The notes under the pieces: model-generated
Told to the model about the DNA's origin: nothing
Seen by the model: the letters and a program-made list of their open reading frames with translations, nothing else
Database searches by the model: none
Translations under genes and position numbers: made by a program
From: Fibrobacterales bacterium
Lineage (GTDB): Bacteria > Fibrobacterota > Fibrobacteria > Fibrobacterales > Fibrobacteraceae
Assembly: GCA_025997455.1 (NCBI GenBank)
Contig: BNUP01000023.1
Coordinates: forward strand, 1 to 22,651
Length of the DNA: 22,651 bases
Direction of reading: 5' to 3'
Shown: piece by piece, positions 6,555 through 14,585 of the stretch
How the letters are laid out: the number at the start of each line of letters is the position of its first letter
How positions within the stretch are numbered: the first letter of the stretch is position 1

Positions 6555-8522
6555 CTACCCTATCAAAAACACCAACCAATAAATCACAATTACCGAACAT
6601 AAAATTGAAAGCGTGAGTTGCACCCGAAGTTTAGACACTTGCATTGCACGCAAACCGTCTGCGCAAATAGGCGGAATCGCCGCAAAAATATTAACCGAGA
6701 GATTGAGAAATTTATTTATCTGCACCAAAATGAAACTCGCAATTTTTGTGGGAATAACGGCTACTGCGTAATGCAAGGCATCAAAAGCAAAAGTCCAAAT
6801 TTTTGCAAAGCCGAGAAGTTCGTTTGTGCCTGAGTATCTCGGAATTTTTTTTGTGAAATAAACAGCCGCAAATACCAAACCGATAACCGCCACACTGCAA
6901 CCTGCTATACACGCCGCCAATGCGGAAAGGTGATGGTGCTCACTCAGCAGAGGATTTATGCTCTCCGCAAAACCGAATATGGGAGAAAGCGTTGCCTGAA
7001 ACGCATTTAATCCGGGAATGAGCGATGCCCAAGCATAACCCGCAAATACCGCACCCGTTGCTAAAATCCACATAGGGATTTGCATAACTGCGGGAGATTC
7101 GTGAATGTGTTCTGCCGTGTGGTGTTCTCCTCTGAATTTACCGAAAAATACGAGCACCATTAAACGGGTCATATATACGGCTGTGAGCAGTGCGGTGAGT
7201 AATGCGACTGCATAGAAGAATTGCCCGAAATTGCCGAAAGAACCATAGACTCTTTCCAAAATTAAATCCTTAGACCAAAAGCAAGCCAGACCCGGCAACC
7301 CTATTAAACTTGCGTAAGCGATGAACATTACTAAGAATGTTGAGGGTAGTTTAAATGCCAAACCGCCCATTTTGCGAATATCCTGATTTCCGCCGAGTGC
7401 GTGAATTACCGAACCCGCTCCCAAGAACAGAGCCGCCTTTGTGAATGCGTGAGTGAAAACATGGAATATTGCAACATCGAATGCACCGACTCCCACCGCC
7501 ATAAACATAAAGCCGAGTTGCGAAACGGTTGAATATGCGAGCACCTTTTTAATATCGTGTTGAACCAAACCTGCAATTGCCGCCCAGAGTGCAGTGCCGA
7601 GTGCGATTAAAAGAACTATCACCAAAACTTCGGGACTCACTATAAATAATGTGGATAGGCGAGCCATAAGATAAACTCCCGCAGTTACCATAGTGGCGGC
7701 GTGAATTAACGCAGAAACGGGCGTGGGACCTGCCATTGCATCGGGTAACCAAGTTAAAAGCGGAATTTGTGCACTTTTTCCCGTGCAGGCGAAGAATAAG
7801 AAAAGTGCCGCCGAACTTAAAAACAACGCCGAAAGCGGGTCTTGCATAAATCCAAATCCGCCTTTGAGGTATTCGTTTAAGTTTTCATAATTTAGAAGTG
7901 CTGTTCCGCCGACTGCAGTTATTGCGAACATTCCGAGCAAAAAGCCGACATCGCCCACCCTATTCACCAAAAATGCCTTGTCTGCCGCTTTGCAATTTAA
8001 CCTGTCTTTATTCCAAAAACCGATTAGCAGGTATGAACACAGCCCAACACCTTCCCAACCAAAAAATGTTAAAGGCAGAGAATCCGATAAAACGAGCACA
8101 ATCATACAGAATAAAAAGAGGTTTAAGTAGGAGAGAAAGCGGGCATAGCCGATATCGCCTTTCATATAGCCAAGTGAGTAGAGAACTATAAGCGTGGAAA
8201 TTCCCGTGACGAACAGGAGCATTATTTTTGTTAGGGAGTCAAAAAGGAATCCGAATGAAACCGAGAAAGCACCTACTGAAATCCAAGAACCGATTGTCTC
8301 TCTATAAACTCCGTCTGAGGGCATTCCGACTGCGAAAGCACACACCGTTCCAAATGAGAGGAGAGGAAAAAGCACGGCAAGTGCACCGATGTATCCTTCA
8401 TAAGGGGGTAATTTTTGATTTGTTCGTGCAAACGAGGTTCGTGTAAGCGCAATTACTCCGAGAGCCACCGCCCCAAGCAAGGGAAAAATCGGTATGAGCC
8501 AAAGAGGTATTTGAGAGGTCAT
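6555..8522 (-). CDS. nuoL: NADH-quinone oxidoreductase subunit L
   Basis: Largest antiporter-like subunit of complex I, carrying the long lateral helix. Core motifs are clear: FGWEGVGLCSYLLIGFW, AFLVNRVGDVGFLLGMF, GKSAQIPLLTWLPDAMAGPT with PVSALIHAATMVTAGVYL, and HDIKKVLAYSTVSQLGFM. The open frame runs upstream to 8747, but those 75 codons translate intergenic repeat DNA. I therefore chose the ATG at 8520-8522, where MTSQIPLWLIPIFPLLGAV begins a normal NuoL N-terminus, giving 655 aa. That ATG has no good Shine-Dalgarno sequence (pyrimidine-rich leader). It is the first gene of nuoL-nuoM-nuoN; the other complex I genes, including nuoK which usually precedes nuoL, are not here. An Mrp antiporter was considered and is unlikely given the nuoN partner. 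Confidence 0.95.
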   Translation of the reverse strand: MTSQIPLWLIPIFPLLGAVALGVIALTRTSFARTNQKLPPYEGYIGALAVLFPLLSFGTVCAFAVGMPSDGVYRETIGSWISVGAFSVSFGFLFDSLTKIMLLFVTGISTLIVLYSLGYMKGDIGYARFLSYLNLFLFCMIVLVLSDSLPLTFFGWEGVGLCSYLLIGFWNKDRLNCKAADKAFLVNRVGDVGFLLGMFAITAVGGTALLNYENLNEYLKGGFGFMQDPLSALFLSSAALFLFFACTGKSAQIPLLTWLPDAMAGPTPVSALIHAATMVTAGVYLMARLSTLFIVSPEVLVIVLLIALGTALWAAIAGLVQHDIKKVLAYSTVSQLGFMFMAVGVGAFDVAIFHVFTHAFTKAALFLGAGSVIHALGGNQDIRKMGGLAFKLPSTFLVMFIAYASLIGLPGLACFWSKDLILERVYGSFGNFGQFFYAVALLTALLTAVYMTRLMVLVFFGKFRGEHHTAEHIHESPAVMQIPMWILATGAVFAGYAWASLIPGLNAFQATLSPIFGFAESINPLLSEHHHLSALAACIAGCSVAVIGLVFAAVYFTKKIPRYSGTNELLGFAKIWTFAFDALHYAVAVIPTKIASFILVQINKFLNLSVNIFAAIPPICADGLRAMQVSKLRVQLTLSILCSVIVIYWLVFLIG

Positions 8523-8532
8523 AGGGGGAAGG

Positions 8533-8638
8533 TAGAAAACTCGGGCGGTGCAGGGGTGTAGGGTGTAGGGTGTGGCGTGTGGGGTGTGGACAACTCGGCA
8601 ATGCACGGGGGGAGAAGGGAGAAGGGAGAGGGGAAATG
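8533..8638. repeat. G-rich intergenic repeat, family G, with purine tract
   Basis: Contains two ACTCGG-type words flanking tandem GGGTGTAGGGTGTGG-like words, followed by a G/A-only tract. It closely parallels 20270-20334 and 18647-18712. Because it lacks stop codons in the nuoL frame, it falsely lengthens that gene. Confidence 0.6.
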
Positions 8639-8655
8639 GTGGAAGGGAATTGTAG

Positions 8656-8674
8656 GGGCGACCATTGGTCGCCC
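8656..8674. repeat. Palindrome of the GTAGGGGCG family
   Basis: Two 9 bp arms, GGGCGACCA and TGGTCGCCC, around a single T, preceded by TGTAG. The same TGTAGGGGCG lead opens the palindrome at 18719-18739. Confidence 0.7.
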
Positions 8675-8738
8675 GTTTGTAGGATTGCCCCGTCAAACCC
8701 GCCCTGTTATGAATTGATTGGAGACGAAAGAGGGGGCT

Positions 8739-8789
8739 AAAAGCCAAGAGTTTGGCTTTTGTAGAGAGAGTGCTTTAGCACTCGTAAGT
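8739..8789. repeat. Dispersed double-hairpin element B, copy 2
   Basis: AAAAGCCAA-GAGT-TTGGCTTTT (8739-8760) is followed by GAGTGC-TTTA-GCACTC (8768-8783) and CGTAAGT. It keeps the hairpins, loops and order of the copy at 1683-1733. Confidence 0.8.
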
Positions 8790-8807
8790 GTAGAATTTTC
8801 ATTGTAG

Positions 8808-8830
8808 ATTCTGCAACTATCGTGCAGAAT
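8808..8830. repeat. Hairpin related to family F
   Basis: ATTCTGCA (8808-8815) pairs with TGCAGAAT (8823-8830) around a 7 nt loop, followed by GAC. The outer GTCATTC/GAATGAC word is shared with the family F palindromes at 3437 and 22420. Confidence 0.5.
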
Positions 8831-8937
8831 GACATTCTCCTTGCAATTCTAAAAGGGCGGGTTAAAAACCACGCCCCTACAATTCTTTTCTCCCTACACT
8901 CCCCACACCCTACACTCCACTTTTCTACATTCCCAAA

Positions 8938-10671
8938 ATGCCCTTTTTTATATTCGCCTTATTGTCTCTTTTGCTGTCGTGCTCGCGGGAATCTGCCGAA
9001 CCGTTGCTTACGCCCGAATCACATTTGGGGAGCAAAGAATATAACGGGGGAATTTTTCCTGTTTGGATAAATTTGAAAGAACCGGTTCGGTCGGCGGGGC
9101 AAATAAATTGGAAAAACGGAAATTCAAAAATTGCTTATCGCACGCAGAAATTGGATACATCAGCACTAAAAAATAACCCTTTGGATACGCTTATTCTCGC
9201 AGATACCGCATTTATATACTGGGATGCACCGCCGCCGCCATTTGTAAAAATAGACAGCATTTTAACGAGCGAAAAAAATGACAGCATAAAATCGTGGAGA
9301 ACAGACACAACCTACTACTACCGAGATACGCTTTTTGCCATTATAGACGGATTTCAAAGTGAATCTATAACTATAGAGGTGAAAAATATTTTACCGAAAA
9401 TAACCTCGCTTTCCGTTGGCGGTTTGGCACAACCCGGAGATTCGCTCCTCGTGATTGCGGCGCACCCCGGCGATAAATTGGAAATTAAATTATCCCTTGA
9501 AAAACAGTTTAATCCCTTAAAATTTCACCCTATTGTTGAACTGCCCGCAAAATTACTCGGTTCGCCAAATTCTGGTTCGCTAAAATTGAGAACGGAAAAC
9601 GATTCGCTTTTTGTGTGGGAATGGAGCGTGCCAAATGAGGTTATTGCAGATAGTTCATTAACCCTGAAAATCAGAGATTCGGGCGGTTACGGCGAGCGGA
9701 TTTATAAGGTATATTTGGTGGTTTATACGGAATTTGGCTCAATGTGGGTGGCATCGGAAAGGGAGTTGGTTAAATACTCGCCCGCAGGTGCGGAAGTTGC
9801 AAGGATAAGCGAAGGTTTCGGGCAAATAAGCGACCTCGCTGTTAATTCAAAAACCGGAAAATTATTCGTAACCGACCAATCGACCAATAAACTCAGCATT
9901 TACGACACTTACGGAAAATTGCTCTATAAAAGCGATGATTTATTCAAAAATCCGACAGGAATTGCAATTGATGTTGAGAGTAATTATGCGTGGGTAGCCG
10001 ATGCCATTGACCCCTTGGCTAAGGTTTTTGAAGGGCGGTTGAGCAGGTTTGTGTTAATAGGTGATTCATTGAAACCTACCGAAGATGCTGAATATAAAAT
10101 GTCGGGTCCCATAAAAGGTCTTTCCGCCGACCAGTTTAAGCGGGATTTTTTGTGGTTTGCTATTCCTGAAAGTGATACTGTGGGTTTTTTCAGAAATATA
10201 GCGGTTGAAACCGAGCCGAAAATAATGGATTTTAAATGGAATAGACCTTCAATGGTTTTTTATGACGGAAATAACGGAGTTGCGTGGATTGCCGATAGTT
10301 CGCGGGTTGTCGGGATAGATAGTAGCGGAATAGTGAAGGCGGAGATAAAGGGTTTCGGTTTTGTGAGTTCTGTTTCGGCAGCGGCAGGCTTGTTGTGGGT
10401 CTCCGATATTTTGGGCGGAAAGGTGTATCGTTTCAAAGGACCGTTCATAGGTTCGCAGACAGATTTGAAATTGACGATTATGGACGGAACGCCTTTTGAT
10501 TTTATTGCACCTGCATTTGTGAGTGCATTCGGCGGTGACGGCGGAGCGTGGGTTGTAGATAGAGAGGCGGGTTCTGCGATACGCCTCGATAGTAAAAAAG
10601 AAGAGCGCATTGCGAGCGGAACGGGCTTAAAATTGCCGTATTTGGGGAAAGTATTGCAGGTGGTGGAATAA
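8938..10671 (+). CDS. Putative lipoprotein with Ig-like region and NHL-like beta-propeller, upstream of flhA
   Basis: I do not recognise a named family. The N-terminus MPFFIFALLSLLLSC is a short lipoprotein signal peptide with a lipobox ending at Cys15, so the product is probably anchored on the periplasmic side of a membrane. Residues about 25-265 are beta-rich with Ig-like character. From about 270 to 577 come repeated blade-like units such as GSMWVASERELVKYSPAG, KTGKLFVTDQSTNKLSIYD and NYAWVADAIDP, the pattern of NHL/SMP-30-type propellers. The stop lies three bases before the flhA ATG, so the two genes are almost certainly co-transcribed. The ATG lacks a clear Shine-Dalgarno sequence; it was chosen because the signal peptide begins there. 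A role in flagellar assembly or envelope contact is inferred from position only. Confidence 0.8.
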   Translation: MPFFIFALLSLLLSCSRESAEPLLTPESHLGSKEYNGGIFPVWINLKEPVRSAGQINWKNGNSKIAYRTQKLDTSALKNNPLDTLILADTAFIYWDAPPPPFVKIDSILTSEKNDSIKSWRTDTTYYYRDTLFAIIDGFQSESITIEVKNILPKITSLSVGGLAQPGDSLLVIAAHPGDKLEIKLSLEKQFNPLKFHPIVELPAKLLGSPNSGSLKLRTENDSLFVWEWSVPNEVIADSSLTLKIRDSGGYGERIYKVYLVVYTEFGSMWVASERELVKYSPAGAEVARISEGFGQISDLAVNSKTGKLFVTDQSTNKLSIYDTYGKLLYKSDDLFKNPTGIAIDVESNYAWVADAIDPLAKVFEGRLSRFVLIGDSLKPTEDAEYKMSGPIKGLSADQFKRDFLWFAIPESDTVGFFRNIAVETEPKIMDFKWNRPSMVFYDGNNGVAWIADSSRVVGIDSSGIVKAEIKGFGFVSSVSAAAGLLWVSDILGGKVYRFKGPFIGSQTDLKLTIMDGTPFDFIAPAFVSAFGGDGGAWVVDREAGSAIRLDSKKEERIASGTGLKLPYLGKVLQVVE

Positions 10672-10674
10672 TAA

Positions 10675-12771
10675 ATGGCTCCTTCGATGCAATCGGTAAA
10701 AACATTTGCGAAGAATAACCCGTTCTCGAAGTATCGCGATTCCATAGTAATTTTCGGCATTGTATGCATAGTGCTGATAATGATTGTGCCGCTCCCGCCG
10801 GTGATGTTGGATGTTTGCCTCACATTTATGATAGGGATAGCCTTGATGGTTTTAATGACCTCGATGGTTATAGATAATGTACTCGATTTTTCTGTGTATC
10901 CCGGAATGCTTTTGGTGGTAACTCTTTTTAGACTTGCGCTCAACATTGCATCTACCCGTTTAATTTTATCGGAAGGTCAGGCGGGGCAGGTTATCGCATC
11001 ATTTGGAAGTTATGTGACTGCGGGAAATATTATTGTGGGAACTATAATGTTTATCATTTTGGTTGTGATTCAGTTTGTGGTTATCACAAAGGGTTCCACG
11101 AGAATTGCGGAAGTTGCCGCACGATTTACATTAGATGCGATGCCCGGAAAACAGATGGCGGTTGATGCGGATTTGAACGCAGGAAACATAACGGAAGAAG
11201 AGGCAAGGAAACGCCGCTCGGATATAAGCAGGGAGGCGGATTTTTACGGTGCTATGGACGGTGCCTCAAAATTTGTGCGAGGCGATGCGATTGCAGGTTT
11301 AATTATTACGGGCATAAATATTTTGGGCGGTATAATTCTCGGCGTTGTGATGCAGGGAATGGATATTATGGAGGCGCTTGAAACTTTTACCAAATTGACT
11401 ATAGGCGACGGCTTGGTCAGCCAAATTCCCGCACTTATGATTTCTACTTCTTCGGGTATTATTGTCACTCGTGCAGCGAGCAAAAATAATTTGGGTGCGG
11501 AGTTGGTAAATCAATTTACGCAGAGTTCCAAGGCACTCGGTATTTCCTCGTTTGTTATGGTGCTACTCGGCATTGTGCCCGGAATGCCAACAATCCCTTT
11601 CTTAGTTATTGGCGGGTTACTCGGATTCACTTCTTACAGAATGGCATTCGGCGTGCAGACCAAAGACGAAAAAGAGGCGGAGGCAAAAGCGAAGAAAGCG
11701 GCAGAAGAGGCGGCGGCTGTGCCCAAAGAAGAAAAAATTGAGGATTATTTGTTGGTAGATCAAATGGAACTCGAAATAGGTTATGGTTTAATTCCTTTGG
11801 TAGATGTGAATCAGGGCGGTGATTTGTTGGAGCGAATTACAATGTTGCGAAGGCAAATGGCGGGAGAACTCGGTATGATAGTTCCTCCTATTCGTATTCG
11901 AGATAACATTCAACTTTCACCCAACGAATATTTGATAAAGATAAAAGGAAACGATGTAGGACGCGGCGAACTTATGATGGGTTCATTTTTAGCGATGAAT
12001 CCGGGTAATGTGAGCCAAAGAATACCGGGAATAAAAACCAAAGAACCTGCTTTTGGGCTTGAGGCACTTTGGATAACCGTTTCTCAAAAAGAAAGTGCGG
12101 AGTTGGCTGGTTATACGGTTGTGGAACTTCCCGCTGTGCTCGCTACGCATTTAACGGAAATCATTCGCAGATACGCCGCCGAAATTTTAATGCGTCAAGA
12201 TGTAAAAACGCTTGTTGAAAATGTTAAGAAAAACAGCCCCGCCGTTGTTGAAGAATTGACTCCGGCAATTCTTTCGCTCGGAGAGATTCAGCAAATTTTG
12301 TGTATGCTTTTGCAGGAGAGAATTTCCATTCGCGATTTAGCGAGCATTTTGGAACTTATGGCAAACGCGGCAAAACTTTCAAAAGACACGGTATTTGTCA
12401 ATGAGCAGGTGCGACTCGGTTTAATGCGGCAAATTTGCAAACCATACATAAACAATAATCAAATTTCGGTAATTGCTCTCGCTCCCGATTTGGAACAAAT
12501 GTTTGAGGCGTCTCTGCAAGCAACTAATAAGGGACCCCGCCTTGTGATTCGCCCCGATTTAGTGGGAAAAATTTTGGAACGGATGGATGCCATTCAAAAC
12601 AAGGTGCAGGCGGCGGGCGAACAGCCGATTATCGTGTGCTCACCGAATGTGCGTTTTGCCCTTAAAAAACTTTTAGAAAGCAACTTCCCGAATTTGGTAA
12701 TTTTGTCCTATAATGAAATTGTTCCCGGAGTAAATATTAGCGTTCTCGATACACTTGGGACACACGAATAA
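10675..12771 (+). CDS. flhA: Flagellar biosynthesis protein FlhA
   Basis: Core membrane component of the flagellar type III export gate; its cytoplasmic ring docks chaperone-substrate complexes. The length (698 aa) is typical. The N-terminal half has about eight helices and the family signature RLALNIASTRLILSEG (residues 86-101), followed by the conserved cytoplasmic loop DAMPGKQMAVDADLNAG and READFYGAMDGASKFVRGDA. A charged Ala/Glu/Lys-rich linker (about 325-355) leads to the C-terminal cytoplasmic domain. Homologous virulence exporters (InvA/LcrD type) were considered, but flhF directly downstream argues for the flagellum. A GGTGG sequence about 10 bases before the ATG may serve as ribosome binding site, overlapping the end of the lipoprotein gene. 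flhB, which often precedes flhA, is absent here. Confidence 0.97.
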   Translation: MAPSMQSVKTFAKNNPFSKYRDSIVIFGIVCIVLIMIVPLPPVMLDVCLTFMIGIALMVLMTSMVIDNVLDFSVYPGMLLVVTLFRLALNIASTRLILSEGQAGQVIASFGSYVTAGNIIVGTIMFIILVVIQFVVITKGSTRIAEVAARFTLDAMPGKQMAVDADLNAGNITEEEARKRRSDISREADFYGAMDGASKFVRGDAIAGLIITGINILGGIILGVVMQGMDIMEALETFTKLTIGDGLVSQIPALMISTSSGIIVTRAASKNNLGAELVNQFTQSSKALGISSFVMVLLGIVPGMPTIPFLVIGGLLGFTSYRMAFGVQTKDEKEAEAKAKKAAEEAAAVPKEEKIEDYLLVDQMELEIGYGLIPLVDVNQGGDLLERITMLRRQMAGELGMIVPPIRIRDNIQLSPNEYLIKIKGNDVGRGELMMGSFLAMNPGNVSQRIPGIKTKEPAFGLEALWITVSQKESAELAGYTVVELPAVLATHLTEIIRRYAAEILMRQDVKTLVENVKKNSPAVVEELTPAILSLGEIQQILCMLLQERISIRDLASILELMANAAKLSKDTVFVNEQVRLGLMRQICKPYINNNQISVIALAPDLEQMFEASLQATNKGPRLVIRPDLVGKILERMDAIQNKVQAAGEQPIIVCSPNVRFALKKLLESNFPNLVILSYNEIVPGVNISVLDTLGTHE

Positions 12772-12787
12772 AGGGTAAAGGTCTGTT

Positions 12788-14065
12788 ATGATAAAAAAAT
12801 ACCGCGCAGCAACATTCACCGAAGCCTTCTTGCAAATAAAGGAGGAGTTGGGAGCAGATGCCGTAATCCTTTCGCAAAAGGAAATTAAGCACCCGTCTTC
12901 TGCAAATGAAAAAGTGGAAGTGACCGTTACTCTTGACGATATATCGGAATCCCCGACGAATAATTCCGCACGCGGTAATGACCAAGCACTCGGAACATAT
13001 AACAACAGAGGCACAAAGCAAATTCAAACTGTGCAGTGGAAAAATGTAAATGACGAAATTGCAATAAAGCAAGGTGCAAGATTACCCTTAGAACCGCGAA
13101 ACGACACACAAAATCGCCGCGAAACGCACCTGATGCCAAAAATACCAGAAAAAAATCCTATGACGGATTCGGTAAATAAACTCACCGACTATATGGAGAA
13201 TACACTCGCCGAAGTTAAAAAACTCCGCGAGGAATTTTCACTCACAAGAGGTGAATTTTTGGAAGGGATAAGAGTTGTGCGCGAAGGAACGCCGAAAGAT
13301 TTTAACAGAGTTGCTATTGCACTCACAAAAAGCGGATTACAGGCACAAACAGTTCAGGATTTGCTAGCAGAATCGGTGCTCTTGTGCTCACCCGATGAAA
13401 GGGACGAAAATTCGATAAAAGAAAAAATGCGAAAAGTTCTCGCCAACAGAATTTTAATCGCTCCCAGACCCCGCCTCAAAAAAGGGCGCCCCTTAGTGCA
13501 GATGTTTATTGGTCCGACCGGTGCGGGTAAGTCCTCGCTAATAACCAAACTCGCGGGCAGAGCAACTCTCACGGGTAATCCCAATGTTGCAATAGTCAGC
13601 ACCGACACTTACAGAATGGGAGCGATAGAGCAGTTGGAAGGTTTTGCAAACGCGGCAGAAATTGATTTTGATAAAATATCAAGTCCCGAAGCGGTTCCCG
13701 AAGTATTTGAACGGTTGCGGGAAAAGTCCCTTGTGCTCGTAGATACGGCGGGGCGCGGGAGCGGAGACCAAGAACACGAAGAGGAAATTTTGGCACTATA
13801 CGAGGCAATTCGCCCCGATGAAGTTCATCTCGTGTTGCCGTTGAATATGCGCGACAGCGACCTTGAAAAATCTGTTGAAAAATATTCCGCGTTAAAAGCG
13901 AACAGGATAGTTTTCACAAAGCAAGACGAATCCGCAGAACTCGGTGCACTGTTATGGTTGCCGTTAAAAAGCCAAATGCCGCTTTCGTATATTTGCATAG
14001 GTCAAAAACCGGATGATATTGTGAGTGCGGAAAAGGAAATTATTGCGGAGTGGATATTGAAGTAG
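12788..14065 (+). CDS. flhF: Flagellar SRP-like GTPase FlhF
   Basis: SRP-family GTPase that sets position and number of polar flagella. The N-terminus MIKKYRAATFTEAFLQIKEE with LGADAVILSQKE is the typical FlhF opening. A variable linker (about 50-130) and a helical N domain follow. The G domain has P-loop GPTGAGKSS (242-250), DTYRMGAIEQL (272-282), DTAGRG (319-324), TKQDE in place of the more usual TKLDE (377-381) and YICIGQKPDDI near the end. Length 425 aa is normal. It starts 16 bp after flhA. The MinD-like partner FlhG/FleN, which usually follows, is not here; a small membrane protein gene comes next. Confidence 0.95.
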   Translation: MIKKYRAATFTEAFLQIKEELGADAVILSQKEIKHPSSANEKVEVTVTLDDISESPTNNSARGNDQALGTYNNRGTKQIQTVQWKNVNDEIAIKQGARLPLEPRNDTQNRRETHLMPKIPEKNPMTDSVNKLTDYMENTLAEVKKLREEFSLTRGEFLEGIRVVREGTPKDFNRVAIALTKSGLQAQTVQDLLAESVLLCSPDERDENSIKEKMRKVLANRILIAPRPRLKKGRPLVQMFIGPTGAGKSSLITKLAGRATLTGNPNVAIVSTDTYRMGAIEQLEGFANAAEIDFDKISSPEAVPEVFERLREKSLVLVDTAGRGSGDQEHEEEILALYEAIRPDEVHLVLPLNMRDSDLEKSVEKYSALKANRIVFTKQDESAELGALLWLPLKSQMPLSYICIGQKPDDIVSAEKEIIAEWILK

Positions 14066-14128
14066 GCGGAGGAACTCGGCTGAGGTAACCGGCGTTTACT
14101 AACATAAAATTTAAGAGGAGAATTTGAA

Positions 14129-14461
14129 ATGGAATTAAAATCGATTACGGGTGCAGTTACCAAAACGGCAGTTGTTTTAATTTTTTGGGCGGTGCTGTTG
14201 TTAGACCTCATTTTAGAGCCGTCTGTCTCGTTCAAAGAGATTGCCTTTGCCCTTATAAAAGCGGTTGTTGTGAGCGGCATATTTTGGATATTGTTCTCTA
14301 TGCTCGTTGATACATTTCTCAAAACGATGATTGCCGATACCAAAGAAAAGCAAGCCGATAGAATGTATGGGGGTCTCTCATACCACATCACGGAACCGAG
14401 CCTTGAAGAAAAAGCGTGGTTAAGGCAGCAGGAAAGAGAAAAAGAGGAACACTCTCGGTAG
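14129..14461 (+). CDS. Small two-helix membrane protein of unknown function
   Basis: The 110 aa product has two hydrophobic segments (about 10-31 and 40-63) and a charged C-terminal third rich in Lys, Glu and Arg that probably lies in the cytoplasm (EEKAWLRQQEREKEEHSR at the end). A good GAGGAG lies upstream of the ATG. It follows flhF by 63 bp on the same strand and is the last gene of the flagellar cluster, next to the edge of the AT-rich cassette. I do not recognise the family. A role in flagellar function is only suggested by position. Confidence 0.75.
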   Translation: MELKSITGAVTKTAVVLIFWAVLLLDLILEPSVSFKEIAFALIKAVVVSGIFWILFSMLVDTFLKTMIADTKEKQADRMYGGLSYHITEPSLEEKAWLRQQEREKEEHSR

Positions 14462-14474
14462 AGAGATTGCACGA

Positions 14475-14585
14475 TTATTGTGCGATTTGCCCGATTATTT
14501 GATTTTCATAACCATTTATTTTATATTTTTCAGCCACTAAAGATAAATTTCTAATAGTAATTGTTGCAATATTAATTTTGCTCAT
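14475..14585 (-). CDS. 36-codon reading frame overlapping the nuclease stop; small protein or gene remnant
   Basis: The ATG overlaps the TGA of the nuclease gene (ATGA), a common sign of translational coupling. The frame encodes MSKINIATITIRNLSLVAEK and 16 further residues, ending in TAA at 14475. Composition is protein-like and as AT-rich as the rest of the cassette. It may be a genuine small protein, or the 5' stub of a third gene lost where the cassette meets the flagellar cluster. An imperfect hairpin (ATTGCAC and GTGCGAT, 14467-14487) covers its 3' end and may serve as terminator between the convergent units. The function is unknown. Confidence 0.4.
   Translation of the reverse strand: MSKINIATITIRNLSLVAEKYKINGYENQIIGQIAQ

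Larger units (their letters stand above)
8523..8937. other. Divergent intergenic region between nuoL and the flagellar cluster, repeat-filled
   Basis: About 415 bp with no credible gene. It must contain the promoters for both nuoLMN and the flagellar cluster. From left to right: G-rich family G (8533-8606), a purine-rich tract (8606-8638), palindrome GGGCGACCATTGGTCGCCC (8656-8674), element B copy 2 (8739-8789), hairpin ATTCTGCA/TGCAGAAT (8808-8830), an imperfect GGGCGGGTT/ACGCCC palindrome (8855-8880) and a C-rich family G stretch in the opposite sense (8887-8935). Promoter hexamers could not be assigned. Confidence 0.65.

Noticed and set aside
3469..8522. Mrp-type Na+/H+ antiporter operon
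   Set aside because: The order L-M-N, lengths and a clear NuoN fit complex I, and the small mrpC, E, F and G genes are missing.
8523..8747. N-terminal extension of nuoL to an ATG at 8747
   Set aside because: The codons translate G-rich repeat DNA and palindromes, show no NuoL similarity, and a normal NuoL N-terminus begins at the ATG at 8522.
10260..10946. 228-codon - strand frame across the lipoprotein and flhA genes
   Set aside because: It spans two well-supported genes on the other strand, and its Ser/Thr/Pro-rich composition is typical of a shadow frame.
14002..14472. 156-codon - strand frame opposite flhF and the small membrane protein
   Set aside because: The + strand frame has GAGGAG at its start and clear membrane helices; this one is Ser-rich and lacks a ribosome binding site.
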